A DNA stretch of 64,000 nucleotides from Thalassobaculum fulvum (GCF_014652915.1 NZ_BMZS01000014.1:89599-153598), one strand, 5' to 3'. Positions 43,829-52,373 are shown, numbered from the stretch's first letter. Translations and numbers: made by a program. The notes: generated from the sequence alone by a model not told the origin.

Positions 43829-44623
43829 TCAAGTCCCTCGCTTGCGGACGCCGCCATAGGGGTGCCACGACCCGGCGCAGAAGTAGCCGGCGTCGACCGG
43901 CAGGGCGATACCGGTGATCGCCGATGCCTCGTCCGACACCAGGAAGCCGACCGCCCTGGCGATCTCCTCCGGCTCGACCATCCGGCCGAGCGCGGAGTTT
44001 TCCTCCAGCAAGGTCGGGTCGCGGTAGCCGCGGTCGATCTGGTCCTGCAGCGCCGGGGTGCGGGTATAGCCGGGCTCGACCGTGTTGACGCGGATGCCGG
44101 CCCGCCCCCATTCGGAAGCCAGCCCCATGGTCAGGTTGGTCACCGCGGCCTTGGTCGGCGCATAGGCATGCAGCGGCGTCGAGCGCTCGGCGGTCACCGA
44201 GCTGATGGTGACGATGGCGCCGGACCGCCGCTTCAGCATGTAGGCCGCGAAGGCCCGCGCGGTCAGGTAGGTGCCGCGCAGGTTCACCGCCACCACGTTG
44301 TCGTACAGCTCCAGCGGCAGGTCCTCGGGCGGCAGCGGCGGCTGCACGATGCCGGCAGAGGTCACCACGATGTCGGTCGGGCCGACTTCGCGCTCGACCC
44401 GGACGGCCAGGGCCTGAACCGCGTCGGCGTCGCGCACGTCGACGCCCATCGCCACGCCGCCGACCTCGGCCGCCATCTTCGCGGCGGCCTCGGCGTTCAG
44501 GTCGGCGACCACCACCCGGGCGCCGCGCGCCGCCATCAGGCGGACGCAGGCGCCGCCGATACCGCTGGCCCCGCCGGTGACGACGGCGACCCGTCCCTCG
44601 AGGGATCCGACTGCCTTGCTCAT
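43829..44623 (-). CDS. short-chain dehydrogenase/reductase inside the ABC-importer operon, paralogue B
   Basis: The 264-residue enzyme has TGGASGIGGA, VVVADLN, Ser142, Tyr154 and Lys158 (YAPTK). The C-terminus VDAGYFCAGSWHPYGGVRKRG closely parallels the SDR at 32260, indicating a recent duplication. It overlaps the LivM-like stop by four bases (ATGA) and is followed two bases later by the LivG-like gene, so it belongs to the same transcript. A dehydrogenase embedded between permease and ATPase genes suggests it acts on the imported compound. Confidence 0.93.
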   Translation of the reverse strand: MSKAVGSLEGRVAVVTGGASGIGGACVRLMAARGARVVVADLNAEAAAKMAAEVGGVAMGVDVRDADAVQALAVRVEREVGPTDIVVTSAGIVQPPLPPEDLPLELYDNVVAVNLRGTYLTARAFAAYMLKRRSGAIVTISSVTAERSTPLHAYAPTKAAVTNLTMGLASEWGRAGIRVNTVEPGYTRTPALQDQIDRGYRDPTLLEENSALGRMVEPEEIARAVGFLVSDEASAITGIALPVDAGYFCAGSWHPYGGVRKRGT

Positions 44624-45636
44624 CGCTCCTCGCCCTCCCTGTTGGCGGCCGCCAGCCGAGCCTGCTGCCGATCGACCCACCAGTCGCGCGCGAAGTCCAG
44701 CAGCCCGCGCCGCAGGCCGAGCACGACGAACAGGATCACCAGGCCGATCACGATCTCCGTGTGGCTGGTGTACATCTGCACGACGTCGTTCAGGATCCGC
44801 AGCGCCACCGCGCCGACCAGCGGTCCGACGAACACGTTGAGGCCGCCCAGCATGATCATGAAGATCGCCTCGCCGGACTGCGCCCAGAACGCCCACTCGG
44901 GGTACGCCCCCGAGGTGAACAGCGCCAGGATGACGCCGCCGACGCCGGCGATCGAGCCCGCCACCACGAAGCAGATCAGCTTCACCCGGGTGACGTTGAC
45001 CCCCAGGAAGGCGGCGCGCTGGGCGTTGTCGCGGATCATCCGGAGGGTGTAGCCGAACGGGCTCTCGGTCACGATCCGCATGATCAGCACGCACACCACG
45101 AACACCAGCGCGCAGGCCGCGTAGCGATGGTGGGCGTCGCCCAGGTCGATCCCGAGGAACGGCGGCCGTGGGATGCCGCCCATCAGCCCCTGGTCGCCGC
45201 CGGTCAGCGAGACCCAGCTCAGGATCACGCTGTACAGGAACATCTGGAAGGCGAGCGTCAGGAAGGCGAAGTAGATCTCGGTCAGCCGAACGCAGATCGC
45301 GCCGATCACCAGGGAGTACAGGGCGGTGCCGATCAGGGCGGCCACGAAGGCCAGCGGTACCGAGGCGCCGCCGAGCGCGCTCGTGAACCCCTCCCACTGC
45401 AGCAGCAGGCCGAACACGTAGCCGCCGAAGGCGAAGAACGCGGCGTGCCCGAACGACACCAGGCCGGTGTAGCCGATCAGCAGGTTCAGCGACATCGCCA
45501 GCAGGCCGAACGCGAAGATCGACGTCAGGAAGTCGCGCGGCCACGGGCTGTCGATGCCGAAGCCGATGGCGAGCAGCACCAGGAAGGCGACGACCGCGAT
45601 CGCGATGTCGCGCCGGAACTCGCGCAGCAAGGTCAT
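44620..45636 (-). CDS. branched-chain-type ABC importer permease (LivM-like)
   Basis: The 338-residue membrane protein has about nine hydrophobic segments and the LivM-type motifs LNLLIGYTGLVSFGHAAFFA and GVNVTRVKLICFVVAGSIAGVGG. It pairs with the LivH-like permease. The tail DFARDWWVDRQQARLAAANREGEER is cytoplasmic. The ATG at 45636 overlaps the LivH stop by ATGA. Confidence 0.93.
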   Translation of the reverse strand: MTLLREFRRDIAIAVVAFLVLLAIGFGIDSPWPRDFLTSIFAFGLLAMSLNLLIGYTGLVSFGHAAFFAFGGYVFGLLLQWEGFTSALGGASVPLAFVAALIGTALYSLVIGAICVRLTEIYFAFLTLAFQMFLYSVILSWVSLTGGDQGLMGGIPRPPFLGIDLGDAHHRYAACALVFVVCVLIMRIVTESPFGYTLRMIRDNAQRAAFLGVNVTRVKLICFVVAGSIAGVGGVILALFTSGAYPEWAFWAQSGEAIFMIMLGGLNVFVGPLVGAVALRILNDVVQMYTSHTEIVIGLVILFVVLGLRRGLLDFARDWWVDRQQARLAAANREGEER

Positions 45637-46541
45637 CGCAGGGTCCCCTGTCCGAGCAGGCCGGTCGGCCGGAAGATCAGGACCAGCGCCATCATCATGA
45701 ACATCGCCCCGTCGACGAACAGCGGGAAGCCGACGCTGCCGATCGAGCGCGTCAGGCCGAGAATGATCGCCGCCAGGAAGGCGCCCGGGATCGAGCCCAT
45801 GCCGCCGATCACCGTGACGATGAAGCTCTCGACCAGGATGCCGAGGCCCATGCCCGGGGTCAGCGACCGTACCGGCGCCGCCAGGGCGCCGGCGACGCCG
45901 GCCAGCGCGCAGCCGAGGGCGAACAGCAGGGCGAAGTAGATCGGCACCCGGATGCCCAGGGCCGAGACCATCGACGCGTTGTGGGCGGCGGCCCGCACGA
46001 TCTTGCCGAACCGGGTCTTGGTCACGACGTACAGCGAGCCCAGCCCGATGATCACCGCCATCGCCACCAGGAACAGGTAGAACGGCGGCACGAATCCGCC
46101 GGCAATCCGGTACGGCGGCAGCCGGAACTCCGCCGGAATGCCCATCGCCAGGTACTCGGCGCCCCACACGATCTTCACCGCGTCGTCGACGATCAGGATG
46201 AACGCGTAGCAGACCAGGAGCTGCATCAGCACGTTCTGGCCATAGACCCGGCTGATGATCAGGCGCTCGAACACGATTCCGGCGATCGCCGCCCCGACGG
46301 CACCGGCGGCCGCTGCCAGGAAGTAGTTGCCGGTCAGTTGGTAGACCGTGAACGCGAAGTACGCCCCGAGCATGTAGAAGCTGCCGTGGGCGAAGTTGAT
46401 CACGTGCAGCACGCCGAAGATCAGCGTCACGCCGGACGCCACCAGGAACAGCAGCATGCCGATGATCAGCCCGCTGGTGGTCTGGTTCACGAGGCATGCC
46501 GGCGTCGACAGGCACGTGGCGAGCGCGTCGATTTCGAGCAT
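45633..46541 (-). CDS. branched-chain-type ABC importer permease (LivH-like)
   Basis: The 302-residue membrane protein opens with GLIIGMLLFLVASGVTLIFG and VLHVINFAHGSFYMLGAY, both LivH signatures, and ends MMALVLIFRPTGLLGQGTLR. It forms half of the channel with the LivM-like subunit. The ATG at 46541 lacks a strong ribosome site. The gap of 134 bases to the upstream binding-protein gene carries a stem-loop. Confidence 0.92.
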   Translation of the reverse strand: MLEIDALATCLSTPACLVNQTTSGLIIGMLLFLVASGVTLIFGVLHVINFAHGSFYMLGAYFAFTVYQLTGNYFLAAAAGAVGAAIAGIVFERLIISRVYGQNVLMQLLVCYAFILIVDDAVKIVWGAEYLAMGIPAEFRLPPYRIAGGFVPPFYLFLVAMAVIIGLGSLYVVTKTRFGKIVRAAAHNASMVSALGIRVPIYFALLFALGCALAGVAGALAAPVRSLTPGMGLGILVESFIVTVIGGMGSIPGAFLAAIILGLTRSIGSVGFPLFVDGAMFMMMALVLIFRPTGLLGQGTLR

Positions 46542-46626
46542 AGGCGAGGGTTCCGCAGGTCAGATGGCCGGGGCGCGCCGACCGGACGATCGGGCGACGG
46601 GCTGGAAGACCGTCGGTCGCGGCGAC

Positions 46627-46646
46627 GGGGCGGCACCGGCCGCCCC
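46627..46646 (-). other. stem-loop between binding-protein and permease genes
   Basis: GGGGCGGC and GCCGCCCC form a perfect 8-base stem with an ACCG loop. No T-run follows leftward, so it is more likely an mRNA processing or stability element that keeps binding-protein levels higher than permease levels, as seen in other importer operons. Confidence 0.5.
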
Positions 46647-46675
46647 GCCAACCGCGCTACGACGATGGCACGGCC

Positions 46676-47959
46676 TCAGATGTAGCCGTTGCGCTTCTTC
46701 CACTCTTCCTCGTGCTTGTAGATGTCGGCCCAGTCGGTCTGCTTGAAGTCGACGACGTAGGGATCCTTGGAGATCGTCTTGCTGTAGCCGACCATGTAGT
46801 TGACCAGCGTGTGATCGGAGTCGCGCATGGTCAGCTTGCCACCGGCCCCGAACGGCGAGTCGATGGTCATGCCGGCGGTCGCCTTGCCCATCTTCTCGGC
46901 GTCGGTGTCGCCCCCGGTCGCCTTCAGCGCCGCGATGATGAAGTCCATCGCGGTGGCGTTCTCCCAGCTCCAGTTGGTCGGCAGCACCTTGGAATTGGCC
47001 ATGAACTCGGCGTACCACGCCTCGTTCTCGGGCGTGTCGGGGATGTCCTTGTGGTAGCGGCTGCCGGAGTGGACGCCGGCCGGCAGACTCTTGATCGCGG
47101 TGATCACCGGGTAGTCGCCGAGGTTGACCGCGAAGGCCTCGAACTGGTCGAACAGCCCGTACAGGCTGGCCTGGTCGGTGAACGCCACCAGGTCGCCGCC
47201 CCACAGGCAGGAGTAGACCGCCTGGGGCTGCGCGTTCAGCAGCGCGGTCACGTTCTCCGTGTAGTCCGGCTGGAAGATCTTCGGCCAGGTCTGCTCGATG
47301 ATCTCCACCTCAGGGGCGAAGATCTTCACGTACTCCATGAACTCTTCGGTGTTGGCGCGGCCGTAGGCGTAGTCCGGCGACACCGTGGCCCAGCGCTTCA
47401 GCCCCTTCTCCTTCGCCACCCGGGCGGCGTACAGGCCGCCGCCGACGGCGTCGTGGATGCCCTGGCGGGCGCTCCGGAACACCCACGGAACCTGGTTCTT
47501 CGGGTCGGCGGTCAGCGACGAGGTCTCGGAGTTCGAGTGGATGCAGAACTTCTTGATGTCGCGCACCACCTCGTTGACCGCGAACGACGCGCTCGACGCT
47601 TCGGCGTCCAGGATGACGTCGCAGCCCTCGTTGTTGACCAGGTCGCGGGTCATGCGCGCGGCTTCGTCCGGCTTGCCGCGGGAATCGCGGACGACCAGTT
47701 CGAGCGGCCGGCCGTCGATGCCGCCGGCCTTGTTGACGCGGTTGATCTGCAGTTGCGCCGCGGCGACCGAGGACTCGCCGAGGATCGCGACGCGACCGGA
47801 CATGATCGTCGGCATGCCGACACGGATCGGCTTGCCCGCGGCCTTGAGGTAGGCCGGGAACCCGCTGATGCCGGTGCCCAGTGCGGCGACCCCGACGGCA
47901 CCCTTGAGAACGGTACGCCGGTCGATCCTACGGCGCGGACGGATGTCGGATGTCTTCAT
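46676..47959 (-). CDS. branched-chain-type ABC importer substrate-binding protein, Tat-exported
   Basis: The 427-residue protein is a periplasmic type-I binding protein. The N-terminus has a twin-arginine motif (RIDRRTVLKGAVGVAAL), so it is exported folded. The first lobe includes IRVGMPTIMSGRVAILGES and the typical ELVVRDSRGKPDEAARMTRDLV. Although it is LivK-like in fold, the ligand need not be an amino acid. It is the first gene of the leftward operon; the 284-base gap to the monooxygenase holds two copies of the 25-base operator. Confidence 0.92.
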   Translation of the reverse strand: MKTSDIRPRRRIDRRTVLKGAVGVAALGTGISGFPAYLKAAGKPIRVGMPTIMSGRVAILGESSVAAAQLQINRVNKAGGIDGRPLELVVRDSRGKPDEAARMTRDLVNNEGCDVILDAEASSASFAVNEVVRDIKKFCIHSNSETSSLTADPKNQVPWVFRSARQGIHDAVGGGLYAARVAKEKGLKRWATVSPDYAYGRANTEEFMEYVKIFAPEVEIIEQTWPKIFQPDYTENVTALLNAQPQAVYSCLWGGDLVAFTDQASLYGLFDQFEAFAVNLGDYPVITAIKSLPAGVHSGSRYHKDIPDTPENEAWYAEFMANSKVLPTNWSWENATAMDFIIAALKATGGDTDAEKMGKATAGMTIDSPFGAGGKLTMRDSDHTLVNYMVGYSKTISKDPYVVDFKQTDWADIYKHEEEWKKRNGYI

Positions 47960-48078
47960 GGCGCTCCTCGCTTGAAAAGGTGCCGCGCCGAGGACCGGTC
48001 GCGGCGACAGGACGGGTTGACCCGTTAACTTTCTTGTTGGCCGAAGTCTGGTGACGGGCGTCGAGGCCTGTCAAGAAC

Positions 48079-48103
48079 AATGAATCATGAGTCATTGATC
48101 ATT
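48079..48103. promoter_or_regulatory. 25-base dyad operator, copy B
   Basis: AATGA, 3 bases, ATGA, G, TCAT, 3 bases, TCATT: this copy has every symmetrical position of the motif. It lies 120 bases upstream of the binding-protein ATG and would control the leftward importer operon. Confidence 0.68.
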
Positions 48104-48192
48104 TGGTCGGGATTTCACCCCGTGAACCGGAGCCCGCTCGACACACCCCGATCGGATGATTGTAGGCTCGACGGCGACCGGTCGGATGCATT

Positions 48193-48217
48193 AATGAATT
48201 ATGAGTCACTGTTCATC
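48193..48217. promoter_or_regulatory. 25-base dyad operator, copy C
   Basis: AATGA, ATT, ATGA, G, TCAC, TGT, TCATC: 18 of 25 bases agree with copy B. It lies 26 bases upstream of the monooxygenase ATG, where a bound repressor would block transcription start. Confidence 0.65.
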
Positions 48218-48243
48218 GACGGATACGACGGAGGCGCTTCGAC

Positions 48244-49896
48244 ATGCCAGACGGTGCCACGCAGACCCGCCCGCAGCCCGCCGCCGGATCGGCCACGACG
48301 GTCGATGCGCTGATCGTCGGCGCCGGGTTCTCCGGCATGTACCAGCTGCATTGCCTGCGCGACCGGCTCGGCCTGTCGGCGCGGGTCCTGGAGCAGGGCA
48401 GCGGGGTCGGCGGCACCTGGTACTGGAACCGCTATCCCGGCGCGCGCTGCGACTCCGAGAGCCACTCCTACTGCTTCACCTTCGACAAGGAGCTGTACGA
48501 GGAGTGGGAGTGGTCGGAGCGGTATCCGGAGCAGCCGGAGATCCTGCGCTATCTGAACCACGTCGCCGACCGCCTCGACCTGCGCCGCGACATCCAGCTC
48601 GACACCCGGGTGAAGGCGGCCCGCTGGGACGCCGGGGCCAACCGCTGGCTGGTCGAGACCGAAGCCGGCGAGCGGTTCGCCGCGACCTGGCTGATCACCG
48701 CCGTCGGCTGCCTGTCCTCTGCCAACGTGCCGAAGATCCCGGGGCTGGAGAGCTTCGAGGGCGACTGGTACCACACCGGTCAGTGGCCGCACGAAGGCGT
48801 CGACCTCACCGGCAAGCGGGTCGGCCAGATCGGCACCGGCTCCACCGGCATCCAGGCGGTCCCGGTGATCGCCGCGGCGGCCGATCACCTCACGGTGTTC
48901 CAGCGCACCGCGAACTACAGCATCCCGGCCCACAACGCGCCGCTGACCCGGGAGTTCAAGGACTACGTCAAGCGCAACCGCGAACCGTTGCGCGCGCTGA
49001 TGCAGTCGACCCCGAACGGCCACCCGTTCGCGATCGAGGACCGCTCGGTCCACGACCTGACGCCCGACGAGCGCGAGGCGGTGTACGAGGCCGCCTGGGA
49101 GAAGGGCGGGCTGCAGTTCCGCGCCACCTTCCGCGACCTGCTGGTCGACAAGGCCGCCAACGACACCGCCGCCGCGTTCCTCAAGCGCAAGATCCGCCAG
49201 ACCGTGAAGGACCCGGCGACCGCCGCCCTGCTGGCCAACATCGACCATCCGTTCGCGACCAAGCGGCCACCGATCGACAGCCACTACTTCGAGGCCTACA
49301 ACCGCCCGAACGTCAGCCTGGTGGACGTGCGGTCCGACCCGATCGAGCGCATCACCCCGACCGGCATCCAGCTGCGCAGCGGCGCCGAGCACGAGCTCGA
49401 CATCATCGTGTTCGCCACCGGCTTCGACGCCATGACCGGCGCCCTGCTGAAGATCGACATCACCGGGCGCGACGGCCTGACCCTGAAGCAGGCCTGGGAG
49501 GCCGGACCGAAGACCTATCTCGGCCTGCAGGTCGCCGGCTTCCCGAACCTGTTCACGGTCACCGGTCCCGGCAGCCCGTCGGTGCTGTGCAACATGCCGG
49601 TCGCCATCGAGCAGCACGTCGAGTGGATCACCGGCTGCATCGCGCACATGCGCGAGCACGGCTTCGCCCGGGTCGAGACCACGCCGGAATCCGCCGACCG
49701 CTGGGTCGCGCACGTCAACGACGCCGCCGACGCCACGCTGCTGCCGATGGCCGGGCACTCCTGGTATCTCGGCGCCAACATCCCGGGCAAGCCGCGGGTG
49801 TTCATGCCGTATGCCGGCGGCATGGCCCGATACCGGCGGATCTGCGACGACGTGGCCGCGCACGGCTACGAAGGGTTCGAGTTCGCGGCCGGCTGA
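48244..49896 (+). CDS. Baeyer-Villiger monooxygenase (flavin-containing)
   Basis: The 550-residue flavoprotein has two Rossmann motifs (GAGFSGMYQL and GTGSTGIQAVP) around the type I Baeyer-Villiger fingerprint FEGDWYHTGQW (F-x-G-x3-H-x3-W). RNRYPGARCDSES-like text near residue 60 (YWNRYPGARCDSE) is also typical. It would insert oxygen next to a ketone carbonyl to make an ester or lactone, using FAD, NADPH and oxygen. The upstream operator and shared regulation with the importer and SDR genes suggest the ketone comes from an alcohol imported and oxidised by the SDRs. Confidence 0.92.
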   Translation: MPDGATQTRPQPAAGSATTVDALIVGAGFSGMYQLHCLRDRLGLSARVLEQGSGVGGTWYWNRYPGARCDSESHSYCFTFDKELYEEWEWSERYPEQPEILRYLNHVADRLDLRRDIQLDTRVKAARWDAGANRWLVETEAGERFAATWLITAVGCLSSANVPKIPGLESFEGDWYHTGQWPHEGVDLTGKRVGQIGTGSTGIQAVPVIAAAADHLTVFQRTANYSIPAHNAPLTREFKDYVKRNREPLRALMQSTPNGHPFAIEDRSVHDLTPDEREAVYEAAWEKGGLQFRATFRDLLVDKAANDTAAAFLKRKIRQTVKDPATAALLANIDHPFATKRPPIDSHYFEAYNRPNVSLVDVRSDPIERITPTGIQLRSGAEHELDIIVFATGFDAMTGALLKIDITGRDGLTLKQAWEAGPKTYLGLQVAGFPNLFTVTGPGSPSVLCNMPVAIEQHVEWITGCIAHMREHGFARVETTPESADRWVAHVNDAADATLLPMAGHSWYLGANIPGKPRVFMPYAGGMARYRRICDDVAAHGYEGFEFAAG

Positions 49897-49966
49897 CCGC
49901 CGCCTCCGGACGTCGAATGCCCCTGCCCGCACACCCGGTCCCGACGGCGGGTGCCTCACCGGCGAG

Positions 49967-49997
49967 TTGACTCACCGGCCGGCCATCCGCGTATCCT
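49967..49997 (+). promoter_or_regulatory. possible sigma-70 promoter of nasT-nasS
   Basis: TTGACT at 49967 and TATCCT at 49992 resemble -35 and -10 boxes, but the 19-base gap is longer than ideal. They are placed about 85 bases before the nasT start. Confidence 0.3.
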
Positions 49998-50081
49998 GTG
50001 GAAAAGGGTTCCCAGGGAAGAAACGCACTCGCTCGGGCTGACCTGATCGACGACCGATCGGGAGGATGGGTGCGTGCGCAG

Positions 50082-50654
50082 ATGAAGATCGTCGTCATCG
50101 ACCTGCTGGCCGAACGGGCGCGGATGATCACCGCCGCCCTCGCCGACGCCGGCTTCCCCGACGTCGTGGCGCTCGGCGAGACCGACAACCTGCTGGACCG
50201 GCTGGCCCAGATCGACCCGGATGCGGTGCTGATCGACCTGGCGGCCCCCAGCCGCGACATGCTGGAGCAGATGTTCGAGCTGTCGCGCCGGATCAAGCGC
50301 CCGGTCGCGATGTTCGTCGACGAGAGCGACAGCGCCTCGATCACCGCCGCCGTCGAGGCCGGGGTCGGCGCCTATGTCGTCAACGGCCTGCACCGCGAGC
50401 GCATCAAGCCGGTGCTCGACCTGGCGATCAGCCGGTTCAACGCGTTCTCGCGCCTCAACACCGAGCTGGAGACCACCAAGGCGGCCCTGGCCGAGCGCAA
50501 GCTGGTCGACCGGGCCAAGGGCATCCTCATGAAGATGAAGGGGATCGACGAGGAGGAGGCCTACAAGGTCCTGCGCCGCACCGCGATGAACCAGAACCGC
50601 AAGATCGGCGACATCGCGCAGAGCATCGTGACCGCTGCGGAGATCCTGAATTGA
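50082..50654 (+). CDS. nasT: ANTAR-domain antiterminator of nitrate assimilation
   Basis: The 190-residue protein has a receiver-like domain (KIVVIDLL at the start, Asp52 in VLIDL at the phosphoacceptor place) and a C-terminal ANTAR RNA-binding domain (residues about 125-185: LVDRAKGILMKMKGIDEEEAYKVLRR and IGDIAQSIV). NasT binds a two-hairpin leader RNA and prevents termination; the NasS partner releases it when nitrate or nitrite is present. ATG 50082 is chosen; a GTG at 50070 with GGAGG four bases before is a possible earlier start. nasS overlaps its stop by four bases. Confidence 0.93.
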   Translation: MKIVVIDLLAERARMITAALADAGFPDVVALGETDNLLDRLAQIDPDAVLIDLAAPSRDMLEQMFELSRRIKRPVAMFVDESDSASITAAVEAGVGAYVVNGLHRERIKPVLDLAISRFNAFSRLNTELETTKAALAERKLVDRAKGILMKMKGIDEEEAYKVLRRTAMNQNRKIGDIAQSIVTAAEILN

Positions 50655-51832
50655 GCACCCGGGTCCGCATCGGCTTCATCCCGCTGGTCGACTGCGCCCC
50701 GCTGGTCGCCCTGCACGAGCTCGGCTTCGCCCGCGAGGAAGGGCTGGAGATAGTGCTGTCGCGCGAGACCTCGTGGTCGAACGTGCGCGACAAGCTGGCG
50801 GTCCGGCTGTACGACGCCTCGCACCTGCTCGCCCCGATGGCGCTGGCGACCAACCTCGGGCTCGGCGGACCGCGTGCCGATATCGTGGCGCCGTACGTGC
50901 TCAACCTGAACGGCGACGTGATCTGCGCATCGGTGCAGTTGCTCGACCGCATGGCCGGGGACGGCCTCGACGCGGGACTGAGCGGCGCCGAGGCCATGCT
51001 GGAGGCGATCCGCCGCAATGCCCTCGATCGCCCGGCGGTGATCGGCGTGCCGTTCTTCTTCTCCACCCACCACTACCTGGTGCGGTACTGGCTGGCCTCG
51101 GCGGGGATCGATCCGGACCGCCAGGTGCGGGTCGAGGTCATCCCGCCGTCGCTGATGGCCGAGGCCGTGCGTTCGGGGGTGATCGACGGGTTCTGCGTCG
51201 GCGAGCCCTGGGGCTCGGTCGCGGTCGACGCCGGGCTCGCCGCCATCACCCTGCCCGGCCAGGCGGTCTGGGCGGCCGCGCCGGAGAAGGTCCTGGGGCT
51301 GCGCCGCGACTGGGTCGAGGAGCGGCGCGACGACCTGCACCGGCTGCTTCGTGCCCTGTACCGGGCCTCGGTGTGGGTCGCCGACCCCGGCAACCGCACG
51401 ATCCTCAGCGAGCTGCTGGCCGGCGAGCGCTATGTCGACGCACCCGCCGAGGTGATCGAACGGGCGCTGTCGGGCAGCCTGACCCTGACGCCGCGCGGCG
51501 CCCAGGCCCGGATCGACCGCTTCATGGTGTTCCACACCGCGTCCGCCACCTTCCCGTGGCGGTCCCAGGCGCTGTGGTTCTACGAGCAGATGGTCCGCTG
51601 GGGCCATCTGTCCGCCACACCTGAGGCCGCCGCGATCGCCCGCGAGACCTTCGCGCCGGGGCTGTACCGCGAGGCGCTGTGCGCGGTCGCCACCGACCTG
51701 CCGGGCGCCAACTCGAAGCTGGAAGGCGCGCTCGATTCCCCGACCCCGGCGGCCTCCCGGCGCGGCAAGCTGTTCCTCGGCCCCGACCGGTTCTGCGACA
51801 GCGCGGTGTTCGACCCGGACAAGGTGGCGTAG
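50651..51832 (+). CDS. nasS: nitrate/nitrite-sensing NasS (NrtA-like, cytoplasmic)
   Basis: The 393-residue protein has the fold of nitrate-binding proteins (VRIGFIPLVDCAPLVALHELG, FCVGEPWGSVAV, TFPWRSQALWFYEQMVRWGH) but no signal peptide, as expected for the cytoplasmic sensor NasS. It would hold NasT inactive until nitrate or nitrite binds. The start is TTG, overlapping the nasT stop as TTGA, which is unusual but the family match begins exactly there. NasT-NasS is the same order as in Paracoccus. The nrtA gene product at 52374 shares the same fold with a signal peptide. Confidence 0.92.
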   Translation: MSTRVRIGFIPLVDCAPLVALHELGFAREEGLEIVLSRETSWSNVRDKLAVRLYDASHLLAPMALATNLGLGGPRADIVAPYVLNLNGDVICASVQLLDRMAGDGLDAGLSGAEAMLEAIRRNALDRPAVIGVPFFFSTHHYLVRYWLASAGIDPDRQVRVEVIPPSLMAEAVRSGVIDGFCVGEPWGSVAVDAGLAAITLPGQAVWAAAPEKVLGLRRDWVEERRDDLHRLLRALYRASVWVADPGNRTILSELLAGERYVDAPAEVIERALSGSLTLTPRGAQARIDRFMVFHTASATFPWRSQALWFYEQMVRWGHLSATPEAAAIARETFAPGLYREALCAVATDLPGANSKLEGALDSPTPAASRRGKLFLGPDRFCDSAVFDPDKVA

Positions 51833-51853
51833 CGGCGAGCAACCGTCGCGCCA

Positions 51854-52040
51854 TGGGTCCCGGCTCGGTCGCGCCGGCGGCGCACCCGTCCGGGATGACG
51901 GCAGAAACATGGGAGTGCGCGAGGTGGTCGATCCGCCCCTCGCCGACTGCCCAGCGGGTCAACCGGACCGGCGACACTTGCCCCCTGCCCGTCGTCATCC
52001 CGGACCGGACCGCATCAGGCGGGACGGATCCGGGACCCAC
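51854..52040. repeat. inverted pair of palindromic repeats after nasS
   Basis: A direct copy (GGGTCCCGGC ... CCGGGATGACG, 51854-51900) and an inverted copy (CGTCATCCCGG ... CCGGGACCCAC, 51993-52040) follow the nasS gene. Together with the leader described below they fill the 541-base gap between nasS and nrtA. Confidence 0.75.
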
Positions 52041-52192
52041 CCACGGAGCCAGTCCGTCCAGTTTGCCTATTTACTGAGCAACTAATTTTCTGCCCAAGTT
52101 TTGATCTTTTCCGCTTGATTCCCTCCGCGGCCTTGGTACGCTGCATCGCAACATAGAGGTTCACGGCCAATGGCGGCCGGGGACCCTGGTCG

Positions 52193-52280
52193 GATCCCGA
52201 GGTTGGGATCACATCCGAGCGAAGCCGCTCGATCTGGTGCGCCGCGTTCTGCGCGGCGGCATCCGGTCGGCGGCTTTTTT
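52193..52280 (+). promoter_or_regulatory. NasT-type leader attenuator: two hexaloop hairpins and a competing terminator
   Basis: Hairpin 1: GATCCC, loop GAGGTT, GGGATC (52193-52210). Hairpin 2: CGAGC, loop GAAGCC, GCTCG (52216-52231), five bases later. The terminator's outer stem pairs AAGCCGC (52222-52228) with GCGGCTT (52270-52276), enclosing GCCGCG/CGCGGC (52241-52257), and ends in a T-run (52275-52280). AAGCCGC is the loop and right arm of hairpin 2, so hairpin 2 and the terminator exclude each other. This is the arrangement known for ANTAR regulators. Loop position 4 is G in both as expected; position 1 is G rather than the more usual A. Confidence 0.8.
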
Positions 52281-52373
52281 GTTGCGCGATCGCCAGGGCC
52301 TCCCACGAGCCGGCGACCCGCGCGCCCCAGCAGTCCCCGCGTACCGCGCGGGGGCGACTACGGCGAGGCGACC

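Noticed and set aside
52131..52150. TTGGTACG ... GCA upstream of the nrtA leader as a sigma-54 promoter
   Set aside because: The distance between GG and GC is 11 bases, not the required 10, and no NtrC site is seen nearby.
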